This document shows positions 35,405-43,835 of a stretch of 64,000 nt of DNA, piece after piece; the first letter of the stretch is position 1; every line of letters starts with the position of its first letter. A program made the translations under genes and the position numbers. The notes under the pieces are model-generated. The model was not told the DNA's origin, ran no database searches, and saw only the letters and a program-made list of their open reading frames with translations. The stretch is from Pseudomonadales bacterium. GTDB lineage: Bacteria; Pseudomonadota; Gammaproteobacteria; Pseudomonadales; Pseudohongiellaceae. The stretch covers positions 310,001 through 374,000 of the forward strand of contig JACKOJ010000002.1 in NCBI GenBank assembly GCA_024234325.1, in the 5' to 3' direction.

Positions 35405-35428
35405 ACTTAGGCGCAGATTCGCCTAAGT
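35405..35428 (-). terminator. Terminator after tRNA-His
   Basis: Perfect 9-bp stem (35405-35413 with 35420-35428), loop of 6, followed on the minus strand by TGTTGTTCGTTT. It sits 12 bases past the tRNA-His CCA end and would end the tRNA-Pro/tRNA-His transcript. Confidence 0.75.
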
Positions 35429-35440
35429 CATTGAGGGAAA

Positions 35441-35517
35441 TGGGGTGACCGATGGGGCTCGAACCCACGACAACCGGAGTCACAGTCCGGGGCTCTACCA
35501 ACTGAGCTACGATCACC
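35441..35517 (-). tRNA. tRNA-His (anticodon GTG)
   Basis: 77 nt with the extra 5' G(-1) of tRNA-His and encoded CCA. Acceptor GTGATCG pairs with CGGTCAC (one T-G); anticodon loop CTGTGAC in the CCGGA/TCCGG stem; T-arm GGGTTCGAGCCC. Very similar to E. coli tRNA-His. Downstream of tRNA-Pro on the same transcript. Confidence 0.97.
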
Positions 35518-35542
35518 ATTGAACTTTGTCGTCATTTCGGAG

Positions 35543-35619
35543 TGGTCGGGGTAGAGAGATTCGAACTCCCGACATCCTGCTCCCAAAGCAGGCGCGCTAC
35601 CAGACTGCGCTATACCCCG
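35543..35619 (-). tRNA. tRNA-Pro (anticodon TGG)
   Basis: 77 nt with encoded CCA. Acceptor CGGGGTA pairs with TACCCCG; anticodon loop TTTGGGA in the CCTGC/GCAGG stem; D-arm AGCGCAGTCTGGTAGCGC; T-arm GAGTTCGAATCTC. Preceded by a strong promoter. Confidence 0.97.
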
Positions 35620-35648
35620 ATTGGCCTGCTCCGTAATGCAGGGTCGGC

Positions 35649-35677
35649 ATAATACTCACGGCACCTGATTCAGTCAA
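35649..35677 (-). promoter_or_regulatory. Sigma70 promoter of the tRNA-Pro/tRNA-His operon
   Basis: -35 TTGACT (35672-35677) and -10 TATTAT (35649-35654) with 17-base spacing, 30 bases before tRNA-Pro. A GC-rich discriminator follows, as in stringently controlled stable-RNA promoters. Confidence 0.85.
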
Positions 35678-35705
35678 TCATTAAAGTGCAATATCAAGCG
35701 AAAAT

Positions 35706-37091
35706 TCAACGCTCTATGCGCCAACTGCTGCCGTCCGCGCCGTCTTCCACCACCACCTTCATGGCCGTCAACTGATCGCGGATTTCATCGGCCCGCGCCC
35801 AGTCCTTGCTGGCCCTGGCCTCACGCCGCTGGGCAATCAGGGACTCGATCAGCGCGGCATCCACGTCGCCGCCCTGCCCCTGCAGGAAGGTCTCCGGGTC
35901 GCTGTAGAGAATGCCGATGATGTGGCCCAGCTTGATGAGCAGACGACCCAGCTCCGCCGCCGTGTCGGGGCTGGACTCGCGCTGGCGGTTGATCTCGCGC
36001 ACCAGGTCGAACATCACGCCCAGGGCAACGGGGGTGTTGAAATCGTCGTCCATGGCCTCGCAGAAGGCCTTCTCGAAGCGGCTGTTGACCAGATCCCGCG
36101 CGTGCGCCACGTCCAGTCCGCGCAGGGCCGTGTAGAAGCGCTCCAGCGCCACGGAGGCCTGGTGCAGGCCCTGTTCGGAATAATTGATGGGGCTGCGGTA
36201 CTGGCTGGCGGTCAGCAGATAGCGGATGACCTCGCCGCTGTACTTCTGCAGCACGTCGCGTACGGTAAAGAAGTTGCCCAGAGACTTGGACATCTTCTCG
36301 TTGTCCACGCGCACGGCGCCGTTGTGCAGCCAGTAGCGGGAAAAGGGCTTGCCGGTGGCCGCCTCGGACTGCGCAATCTCGTTCTCGTGGTGCGGGAACA
36401 CCAGGTCGGAGCCGCCGCCGTGAATGTCGAAGGAATCTCCCAGGCAGCAGGTGGACATGGCGGAGCACTCGATGTGCCAGCCCGGTCGGCCATAGCCCCA
36501 GGGCGAATCCCAGCCCACCTCGCCGTCCGCTGCGGCCTTCCACAGGGCGAAGTCGCGGGGGTCGCGCTTCAGCTCGCCAATGTCGATGCGGGCACCGGCC
36601 AGCAGCTCTTCGGGGTTCTTGTTCGAGAGCTTGCCATAGCCCTTGAACTGGGCCACGGCGTAATACACGTCGCCGTTGCTCACCTTGTAGGCGTAGTCGT
36701 CGCGAATCAGCCGTTCGATCAACGCAATGATCTCATCGATGTGCGCAGTGGCACGCGGCTCCACGTCCGGGCGCTGCACATTCAGCGCGGCTTCGTCTTC
36801 GTGCGACGCGGCGATGAAGCGTGCGGTGAGATCGGAATACAGCTCGCCGTTTTCCTTCGCGCGGTTCAGAATCTTGTCGTCGATGTCGGTGATATTACGC
36901 ACATAGGTAAGATCGTACCCACGGTGGCGCAGGTAACGCGCGATCACGTCGAAGGCGACGAACATGCGCGCGTGGCCAATATGACAGTAGTCATAGGTGG
37001 TCACCCCGCACACATACATGCGTACCTTGCCCTCTTCCAACGGAGTGAACGGTTCCTTCTTGCGCGTCAGCGTGTTGTATACCTGTAGCAC
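35706..37091 (-). CDS. cysS: Cysteinyl-tRNA synthetase
   Basis: Class I aminoacyl-tRNA synthetase charging tRNA-Cys. GTG 37091 gives 461 residues, the E. coli length, and begins just after the glnS stop; an in-frame ATG at 37121 would overlap glnS by 22 bases. Zn-ligand region MYVCGVTTYDYCHIGHAR contains the HIGH box; KMSKSLGNF is the KMSKS loop; HHENEIAQSEA gives further Zn ligands. Complete. Confidence 0.97.
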   Translation of the reverse strand: MLQVYNTLTRKKEPFTPLEEGKVRMYVCGVTTYDYCHIGHARMFVAFDVIARYLRHRGYDLTYVRNITDIDDKILNRAKENGELYSDLTARFIAASHEDEAALNVQRPDVEPRATAHIDEIIALIERLIRDDYAYKVSNGDVYYAVAQFKGYGKLSNKNPEELLAGARIDIGELKRDPRDFALWKAAADGEVGWDSPWGYGRPGWHIECSAMSTCCLGDSFDIHGGGSDLVFPHHENEIAQSEAATGKPFSRYWLHNGAVRVDNEKMSKSLGNFFTVRDVLQKYSGEVIRYLLTASQYRSPINYSEQGLHQASVALERFYTALRGLDVAHARDLVNSRFEKAFCEAMDDDFNTPVALGVMFDLVREINRQRESSPDTAAELGRLLIKLGHIIGILYSDPETFLQGQGGDVDAALIESLIAQRREARASKDWARADEIRDQLTAMKVVVEDGADGSSWRIER

Positions 37092-37099
37092 TGGCTTAC

Positions 37100-38857
37100 T
37101 CAACCTGAAATCTTGGCCCATGAATCGCGAAGCGTCACGGTGCGGTTAAACACAATACGGTCTGGCGTGGAGTCGTAGCGGTCCACGCAGAAATACCCTT
37201 CCCGCTCGAACTGGAAGCCACTCTCGGGGGCTGCCATGCGCAGGCTCGGTTCGGCCTTGCAGCCGCTCAGAACCTGCAGGGAGTCCGGGTTCAGACAATC
37301 CTTGTAATCGGCAACGGATTTGTCGTCAGGATTTTCTTTATTGAACAGACGATCGTAAATTCTGACTTCCACATCCACCGAGGCATCCGCCGGCACCCAG
37401 TGAATCACACCGGCCACCTTGCGCCCTTCCGGGTTCACACCCAGCGTTGCTGGGTCGTAGCTGCAGATCAGCTCCACGGGCGTGCCGTTGGCATCCTTCA
37501 CCACCTCGTCGCAGCGGATCACGTAGCCGCCACGCAGGCGCACTTCCGCCCCCAGGCTCAGGCGCTTGTATTTCGGCGGCGGCACTTCTTCGAAGTCGCT
37601 GGCGTCGATGTACAGCTCCCTGGCAAAGGGAATTTCGCGGCTGCCCATGGACTCGTCCTTGGGGTGGCACGGCAGCACCAGGGTTTCCTGCTGGTCTGCC
37701 GGATAATTGCTCAGCGTCACCTTCAGCGGGCGCAGCACACACATGGCGCGCGGTGCCGTTGTGTCCAGATGTTCACGAATGCTGTGCTCCAGCATGGCCA
37801 CATCCACCACACCCTCGCTGCGGGCCACCCCGGCGCGATCACAGAAATTCCTAATGGATTCAGGTGTGTAGCCACGGCGGCGCAGCCCGGAAAGGGTCGG
37901 CATACGGGGGTCGTCCCAGCCGTTGACATAGCCTTCCGTCACCAGCTCCTTCAGCTTGCGCTTGCTCATGACTGTGTAATTAATGTTCAACCGGGCAAAT
38001 TCGATCTGCCGTGGCAGCACATAGTCTTCCGCCGGCTGGGTGCTGTTGCTGGCGGCGTGCAGGCTGTCCTTGTCCAGGGTCTGCAGAATCCAGTCGTACA
38101 GTGGCCGGTGATCCTCGAACTCCAGCGTGCACAGGGAGTGCGTGATGCATTCCATGGCATCAGAGATGCAGTGGGCATAGTCGTACATCGGGTAGATCGG
38201 CCAGGTGTTGCCGGTCTGGTGATGCACCACATGACGGATGCGATAAATCACCGGGTCACGCATGTTGATATTGGGCGAGGCCATGTCGATTTTCGCGCGC
38301 AGGCTGTGGGCACCGTCGGGAAATTCCCCGGCACGCATGCGTGCAAACAGATCCAGGTTTTCCTCCACGGAACGGTTGCGATTGGGGCTCTCCCGACCCG
38401 GGCTGGTGAGGGTGCCGCGATACTCCCGCGCCTCGTCAGGCGACAGGCTGCAGACATAGGCCTTGCCAGCACGAATCAGTTGCAGGGCAAACTCGTGCAG
38501 TGCCTCGAAATAGGAGGAGGCATAGCGAATGTCGCCACTCCAGTGAAACCCCAGCCACTCGATGTCGGCCTTGATGGAATTGATGAACTCCTGGCTCTCT
38601 TTCGCCGGGTTGGTGTCATCAAAACGTAAATTACACTGCCCATCATAGCTTTCCGCCACGCCAAAGTTCAGGCAAATGGACTTTGCGTGACCAATGTGCA
38701 GGTAGCCGTTCGGCTCCGGAGGAAAGCGCGTCTGAACGCGCCCTTTGTGCTTGCCGCTTGCCAAATCTTGCTCAATAATGTGGCGAATGAAATTCGACGC
38801 TGGCGGGGTCATGGAAGCAGCTGCGTTGGGTGTGCCGGGTTTGTCTGAAGCGCTCAT
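37100..38857 (-). CDS. glnS: Glutaminyl-tRNA synthetase
   Basis: Charges tRNA-Gln directly. 585 residues from ATG 38857, slightly longer than E. coli GlnRS (about 554) because of a polar N-terminal lead of ~25 residues; a later ATG (MTPPASNF) is possible. HIGH box in PPEPNGYLHIGHAKS, KMSKS-type loop VMSKRKLKELV, and the two C-terminal anticodon-binding beta barrels ending in FNRTVTLRDSW. Upstream of and nearly touching cysS, the order found in Pseudomonas. Confidence 0.97.
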   Translation of the reverse strand: MSASDKPGTPNAAASMTPPASNFIRHIIEQDLASGKHKGRVQTRFPPEPNGYLHIGHAKSICLNFGVAESYDGQCNLRFDDTNPAKESQEFINSIKADIEWLGFHWSGDIRYASSYFEALHEFALQLIRAGKAYVCSLSPDEAREYRGTLTSPGRESPNRNRSVEENLDLFARMRAGEFPDGAHSLRAKIDMASPNINMRDPVIYRIRHVVHHQTGNTWPIYPMYDYAHCISDAMECITHSLCTLEFEDHRPLYDWILQTLDKDSLHAASNSTQPAEDYVLPRQIEFARLNINYTVMSKRKLKELVTEGYVNGWDDPRMPTLSGLRRRGYTPESIRNFCDRAGVARSEGVVDVAMLEHSIREHLDTTAPRAMCVLRPLKVTLSNYPADQQETLVLPCHPKDESMGSREIPFARELYIDASDFEEVPPPKYKRLSLGAEVRLRGGYVIRCDEVVKDANGTPVELICSYDPATLGVNPEGRKVAGVIHWVPADASVDVEVRIYDRLFNKENPDDKSVADYKDCLNPDSLQVLSGCKAEPSLRMAAPESGFQFEREGYFCVDRYDSTPDRIVFNRTVTLRDSWAKISG

Positions 38858-38896
38858 GTCGTGGGTTTTCGCTTTCTCACAAGTTGCAAAGCACGT

Positions 38897-38925
38897 ATTA
38901 TAACCACTCCGCGTGTTTCTCATAA
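38897..38925 (-). promoter_or_regulatory. Candidate glnS promoter
   Basis: Exact -10 TATAAT (minus strand, 38897-38902) with a weak -35 TTATGA at 17-base spacing, about 40 bases before glnS in the 102-base divergent gap with ppiB. Confidence 0.5.
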
Positions 38926-38959
38926 GAGGCGCGTGCCCATTAATCCAAGGTTGTGAAAA

Positions 38960-39487
38960 ATGATTGTCTTTAAAACGAATTACGGTGACATCACGATCGA
39001 ACTCGATTTCGACAAGGCACCCGTTTCCTCCGCGAACTTCCTGGAATACGCCAAGAGCGGTTTTTACGACAACACCATTTTTCACCGCGTCATCGACAAC
39101 TTCATGATTCAGGGCGGCGGCTTTGAAAGCGGCCTGGTGCACAAGAACAATGGCAAGCCCATCATCAATGAGGCTGACAACGGCCTGCCCAACGTGATCG
39201 GCAGCGTGGCCATGGCGCGCACCTCGGATCCGCACTCAGCCACGTCCCAGTTTTTCATCAATGTGGCCGACAACACCTTCCTGAACCACAAGGGCAAGTC
39301 TGCCCAGGGCTGGGGCTATGCCGTGTTCGGCAAGGTCACTGCGGGCATGGAAGTGGTCAACAAGATCAAGCAGTGCCGCACCACGTCAAAATCCGGCCAT
39401 CAGGATGTGCCGGTTGACGAAATCATCATTACCGCCACCACTGTCACAATGCCGGAAGCAGCACCCGAAAAAGCCACCCAAAAATAA
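38960..39487 (+). CDS. ppiB: Cyclophilin-type peptidyl-prolyl cis-trans isomerase
   Basis: Cytoplasmic prolyl isomerase; no signal peptide. 175 residues, about 10 longer at the C-terminus than E. coli PpiB. Active-site blocks FHRVIDNFMIQGG (catalytic Arg), SVAMARTSDPHSATSQFFIN and the later FGKV are all present. Divergent from glnS as in Pseudomonas; lpxH follows after 12 bases. Confidence 0.96.
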   Translation: MIVFKTNYGDITIELDFDKAPVSSANFLEYAKSGFYDNTIFHRVIDNFMIQGGGFESGLVHKNNGKPIINEADNGLPNVIGSVAMARTSDPHSATSQFFINVADNTFLNHKGKSAQGWGYAVFGKVTAGMEVVNKIKQCRTTSKSGHQDVPVDEIIITATTVTMPEAAPEKATQK

Positions 39488-39499
39488 CAATGGCTCGTT

Positions 39500-40246
39500 A
39501 TGTCTAACGCAGGGAAGACGCTCTTCATATCAGACCTGCATCTGGACGCCGATCACCCGGCGATTACCCGATGCTTTCTGAATTTTCTCCAGAAGGCCAG
39601 CGGCTGCGACGCCCTGTATATTCTGGGGGACTTCTTCGAGGTCTGGGTAGGCGACGACGACAGCAGCTCCCTCACCGAAACCGTTGCCAACGCCCTGTTC
39701 ACCCTGGCCGCCAATGGCACCCGAATCTTCCTGATGCACGGCAATCGCGACTTCCTGCTGGGGCCGGACTACGCCAGCCGCTGCGGCGCCACCCTGCTGG
39801 CAGAACCCGCCATCGTGGACTGCTACGGGCAGAAGGTGCTGCTGCTGCACGGCGACAGCCTGTGCACCCGCGACATTGAGTACATGAAATTCCGCAAGAT
39901 GGTGCGCTCCGAACGCTGGCAGAACGACTTCCTGGAGCGCTCCCTGGTCGAGCGCCACATGATCGCCCAGCAGGCACGCCAGCAGAGCAGGGAAAAGAGT
40001 GGCATGAAGGCGTCGGACATCATGGACGTGACCCCGCAGGAAGTGCTCGACCTGCTGCAGGAGAAACAGGTCAATCTCATGATTCACGGCCACACCCACC
40101 GCCCGGCCGTCCACACCATCCGCCTGCAGGAACCCATCAACGGCCGCGACGAAGCCGTGCGCATCGTGCTGGGCAGTTGGGATACCAAGGGCTGGGCACT
40201 GGAGTTCACCGCCAACGGCTACGATCTCAAGTACTTTCCGCACTGA
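39500..40246 (+). CDS. lpxH: UDP-2,3-diacylglucosamine diphosphatase
   Basis: Peripheral inner-membrane enzyme of lipid A synthesis, giving lipid X and UMP. 248 residues. Calcineurin-like metal motifs complete: FISDLHLD, GDFFEVWVGDD, HGNRDFLLG, LLHGDSLC and HGHTHRPAVH. Directly after ppiB, probably co-transcribed. Confidence 0.96.
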   Translation: MSNAGKTLFISDLHLDADHPAITRCFLNFLQKASGCDALYILGDFFEVWVGDDDSSSLTETVANALFTLAANGTRIFLMHGNRDFLLGPDYASRCGATLLAEPAIVDCYGQKVLLLHGDSLCTRDIEYMKFRKMVRSERWQNDFLERSLVERHMIAQQARQQSREKSGMKASDIMDVTPQEVLDLLQEKQVNLMIHGHTHRPAVHTIRLQEPINGRDEAVRIVLGSWDTKGWALEFTANGYDLKYFPH

Positions 40247-40314
40247 CTGAATCCCCCAGACCACAGCCCGCAACCCACAAGTAGCGCCAACGTCGCTAGC
40301 TTCTGAATGAGAAA

Positions 40315-40776
40315 TCAGGAGAAGCTGTCGACCTGCTGGTAGTAGCGGTCGAAATGGGCATCGCACAGCAGGATCAGCTCGCGGTCGATCTGATCTGCCA
40401 GGCCCCGCGCGTCGAGATGGGCATAAGCGGGCGAGACGGTGATACCGAAGTCCGCCAGATCGAGTCGTTCCAGCGGCGCCTTCTGCAAGAGGGTGTTGAC
40501 CCAGCAATAGGGAGAGAGCGCGGCATTCAGCGGCAGGCGAAGCTGAAACATGCCGTCCTTCAGGGCCTGCTCGGAAGTGATGTGAAGCTTGTCCCGCATG
40601 ATCTGCACGGTGAGGGCTTCGATGCGGCGCAGCACGGACGCCTTCTCCTCGTCCTGATACCCGTTCCAGCGAATCACCTCGAAGGCATAGCGTTTGCAGC
40701 CACGGCACACGCGGTCGCCCACCGAGGTGGTGGAGCAGACGCCAATGCAGGGGGTTCGGGTAAGAGCACTTTTCAA
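40315..40776 (-). CDS. DUF1289 domain protein
   Basis: 153 residues from TTG 40776 (CAGG upstream; no ATG is available in the front part). N-terminal Cys cluster TPCIGVCST...CRGCKR, the DUF1289 metal-binding signature, then about 100 residues of unassigned helical sequence. Convergent with lpxH. Function of the family unknown; possibly Zn or Fe-S binding. Confidence 0.83.
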   Translation of the reverse strand: MKSALTRTPCIGVCSTTSVGDRVCRGCKRYAFEVIRWNGYQDEEKASVLRRIEALTVQIMRDKLHITSEQALKDGMFQLRLPLNAALSPYCWVNTLLQKAPLERLDLADFGITVSPAYAHLDARGLADQIDRELILLCDAHFDRYYQQVDSFS

Positions 40777-40846
40777 AACGGTTACCTGCCGTGATTCCGG
40801 CCTTGCGAGAAAGACCCGCCATTATACGGTTCGGGCAGCCCGGTGC

Positions 40847-40875
40847 TAGAGTTTTCGCGCCTGATCGCCTATAAT
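40847..40875 (+). promoter_or_regulatory. Candidate acnB promoter
   Basis: Exact -10 TATAAT (40870-40875) lying within a perfect 15-base palindrome CGCCTATAATAGGCG, with a poor -35 (TAGAGT) 17 bases upstream. It would give a ~200-base 5' leader to acnB. The rest of the 305-base gap between DUF1289 and acnB shows no gene or riboswitch I recognise. Confidence 0.5.
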
Positions 40876-41081
40876 AGGCGCCCTATTTTACCCGCTTCGC
40901 GGTGCACTTCAGCCCGTTTCGAGCTGTGCTTGAGCGACGTGCGCAAGTGCATTGGCAAGCCTCAATCTGCAATGTTTAACCGACCCGATGAATCGCCAGA
41001 ACTGCCCGCTCATGCGACCAGTTTGTCTTTTTTCGTGCTGTCACTTTTGCTGCCTTACCGTCAACCGACAAGGGGAATGCT

Positions 41082-43676
41082 GTGTTAGAAGCCTACCGTA
41101 AACATGTCGCCGAACGTGCCGAGCTGGGCATCGTTCCGAAGCCACTGGACGCCGAACAGGTGGCCGCTCTGGTGGAACTGCTGAAGAACCCGCCCAAGGG
41201 CGAGGAAGACTTCATTCTGGACCTGATCTCCAACCGCGTACCCGCCGGTGTGGACGAGGCCGCCTACGTGAAGGCCGGTTTCCTGTCCGCCATCGCCAAG
41301 GGCGAAACCAGTTCTCCCATTATCAACAAGGCGCTGGCTGTGAAACTGCTGGGCAGCATGCTGGGCGGCTATAACATCAGCACCCTGGTGACTCTGCTGG
41401 ACGACGCCGAACTGGCCCCGCTGGCGGTGAAAGAACTGTCCCATACCCTGCTGATGTTCGACGCCTTCCACGACGTGGACGAGCGCGCCAAGGCGGGCAA
41501 TGCCCACGCCAAGGCCCTGCTGCAATCCTGGGCGGACGCCGAGTGGTTCATCAGCAAGCCGGAACTGCCGAAGGTGCTGACCGTTACTGTCTATAAAGTG
41601 CCCGGCGAAACCAACACCGACGATCTGTCGCCTGCGCAGGACGCCTGGTCACGCCCCGATATTCCCCTGCATGCGCTGGCCATGTACAAGATGCCGCGCG
41701 AAGGCGTGACCAATGCCGCCGAGCAGATTGAAGAACTGAAACAGAAAGGCCACCCGGTGGCAATGGTGGGCGACGTCGTCGGCACCGGTTCCTCGCGCAA
41801 GTCCGCCACCAACTCCGTGCTGTGGAACATCGGCAACGACATCCCCTATATTCCGAACAAGCGTGATGGCGGCGTGTGCATCGGCGGCAAGATCGCCCCG
41901 ATCTTCTTCAACACTATGGAAGACGCGGGCGCCCTGCCCATCGAATGCGACGTGGACGCGCTGAACACCGGCGATGTGATCGACATTTACCCCTACGAAG
42001 GCAAGATTACCCGTCACGGCAGTGACGAAGTCATCAGCACCTTTGAACTGAAAACTGACGTGCTGCTGGACGAAGTGCGCGCCGGCGGCCGTATTCCGCT
42101 GATCATCGGTCGCGGCCTGACCGACAAGGCCCGCACCGCACTGGGCCTGGAGCATTCCAAGGTGTTCCGCCTGCCCTTCTCCGCCCAGGATTCCGGCAAG
42201 GGCTTCACGCTGGCGCAGAAGATCGTGGGCAAGGCCTGCGGCGTCAAGGGCGTGCGCCCGGGCAGTTACTGCGAGCCGAAGATGACCACCGTGGGTTCCC
42301 AGGACACCACCGGCCCGATGACCCGCGACGAGCTGAAAGACCTGGCCTGTCTCGGCTTCTCCGCCGACCTGGTCATGCAGTCCTTCTGTCACACGGCCGC
42401 GTATCCGAAGCCCGTGGACATCGAGACCCAGCACACGCTGCCCGACTTCATCCAGACCCGTGGCGGCGTCGCCCTGCGTCCGGGTGACGGCATCATCCAC
42501 TCCTGGCTGAACCGCATGCTGCTGCCCGACACTGTCGGCACCGGCGGTGACTCCCACACCCGTTTCCCGATTGGCATCTCCTTCCCGGCCGGTTCCGGCC
42601 TGGTGGCCTTCGCGGCCGCCACTGGCGTAATCCCGCTGGACATGCCCGAATCCGTGCTGGTGCGCTTCAAAGGCGAAATGCAGCCCGGCATCACCCTGCG
42701 TGACCTGGTGAACGCCATTCCCTACGCGGCGCTGCAATCCGGCGACCTGACCGTGGAGAAGAAGGGCAAGAAAAACATCTTCTCCGGCCGCATCCTCGAA
42801 ATCGAAGGGCTGCCGAATCTGAAGGTGGAGCAGGCATTCGAGCTGTCCGACGCGTCCGCAGAACGTTCCGCTGGCGGCTGCACCATTCGCCTGGGCAAGG
42901 AACCGATCATCGAGTACTTCAAATCCAACGTCACCCTGCTGCGCTGGATGATCAGCGAAGGCTACGGCGATGCCCGCACCCTGGAGCGTCGTGCACGCGC
43001 CATGGAAGAGTGGCTGAAAGATCCGCAACTGCTGGAACCGGATGCCGACGCGGAGTACTTCAAGATCATCGAGATCGACCTGAACGAGATCAAGGAACCG
43101 CTGCTGGCCTGCCCGAACGACCCGGACGACATCAAGCCGCTGTCCGAAGTCCAGGGCACCAAGATCGACGAGGTGTTCATCGGTTCCTGCATGACCAACA
43201 TCGGCCACTTCCGCGCAGCGAGCGAAGTGCTGAAGCAGGTGAAGGGTGGCATCCCGACCCGTCTGTGGGTGTCACCGCCCACCAAGATGGACCAGCACCA
43301 ACTGGTGGAAGAAGGCGTCTACAGCGTGTTCGGCGTATCCGGTGCGCGCACCGAGATGCCGGGCTGCTCGCTGTGCATGGGCAACCAGGCACGTGTGGCA
43401 CCGAAGTCCACCGTAGTCTCCACTTCTACGCGCAACTTCCCCAACCGTCTGGGCGAAGGCGCCAACGTGTTCCTGGCCTCCTCTGAACTGGCAGCCGTCA
43501 GCTCGGCACTGGGTCGCATTCCGACCATGGAGGAATACCTGGGCTACATGAAGAACGTGGACACAATGGCCGACAACATCTACCGCTATCTCAATTTCAA
43601 CGAGATCAAGTCCTATATGGAAGCGGCAGAAAAAGCCAAGACCATCCCGTTGGTGAATGTGCGCGACGTGGCGTAA
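41082..43676 (+). CDS. acnB: Aconitate hydratase B
   Basis: TCA/glyoxylate-cycle enzyme interconverting citrate and isocitrate through a 4Fe-4S cluster. GTG 41082 behind AGGGGA; 864 residues, as E. coli AcnB (865). N-terminal HEAT-like domain, swivel domain, then catalytic domains with cluster ligands in SFCHTAAYP, GSCMTNIGHFR and GCSLCMGNQ. Complete. Followed by a strong terminator. Confidence 0.98.
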   Translation: MLEAYRKHVAERAELGIVPKPLDAEQVAALVELLKNPPKGEEDFILDLISNRVPAGVDEAAYVKAGFLSAIAKGETSSPIINKALAVKLLGSMLGGYNISTLVTLLDDAELAPLAVKELSHTLLMFDAFHDVDERAKAGNAHAKALLQSWADAEWFISKPELPKVLTVTVYKVPGETNTDDLSPAQDAWSRPDIPLHALAMYKMPREGVTNAAEQIEELKQKGHPVAMVGDVVGTGSSRKSATNSVLWNIGNDIPYIPNKRDGGVCIGGKIAPIFFNTMEDAGALPIECDVDALNTGDVIDIYPYEGKITRHGSDEVISTFELKTDVLLDEVRAGGRIPLIIGRGLTDKARTALGLEHSKVFRLPFSAQDSGKGFTLAQKIVGKACGVKGVRPGSYCEPKMTTVGSQDTTGPMTRDELKDLACLGFSADLVMQSFCHTAAYPKPVDIETQHTLPDFIQTRGGVALRPGDGIIHSWLNRMLLPDTVGTGGDSHTRFPIGISFPAGSGLVAFAAATGVIPLDMPESVLVRFKGEMQPGITLRDLVNAIPYAALQSGDLTVEKKGKKNIFSGRILEIEGLPNLKVEQAFELSDASAERSAGGCTIRLGKEPIIEYFKSNVTLLRWMISEGYGDARTLERRARAMEEWLKDPQLLEPDADAEYFKIIEIDLNEIKEPLLACPNDPDDIKPLSEVQGTKIDEVFIGSCMTNIGHFRAASEVLKQVKGGIPTRLWVSPPTKMDQHQLVEEGVYSVFGVSGARTEMPGCSLCMGNQARVAPKSTVVSTSTRNFPNRLGEGANVFLASSELAAVSSALGRIPTMEEYLGYMKNVDTMADNIYRYLNFNEIKSYMEAAEKAKTIPLVNVRDVA

Positions 43677-43699
43677 TTCTCCTTTCCGGAAAAAAAAAA

Positions 43700-43729
43700 G
43701 CCAGCCCCTTTTCGGGGGCTGGCTTTTTT
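43700..43729 (+). terminator. Intrinsic terminator of acnB
   Basis: Perfect 9-bp GC-rich stem (43700-43708 with 43715-43723), short loop, six T after the right arm and nine A before the left arm; works in both directions. Confidence 0.95.
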
Positions 43730-43744
43730 GTTTAAACTGCCTGT

Positions 43745-43830
43745 ACTCCGTATTACGAACTGCACAGGGATGTGCGCTGTTTGGCGTGTCCTGACTGGTT
43801 CATCTCCCGCCCGGAGCGTCCTTACGGAGT
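43745..43830. repeat. Palindromic intergenic element, copy B
   Basis: Ends ACTCCGTA (43745-43752) and TACGGAGT (43823-43830) are exact complements. The core TGCACAGGGATGTG at 43761 and the following ~45 bases match copy A (21670 onward) at about 80%. Lies just behind pepN and the acnB terminator. Likely a dispersed REP/MITE-like element. Confidence 0.65.
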
Positions 43831-43835
43831 CTTTA

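Noticed and set aside
40282..40298. TAGCG/CGCTA hairpin between lpxH and DUF1289
   Set aside because: Only 5 bp and no T-tract.
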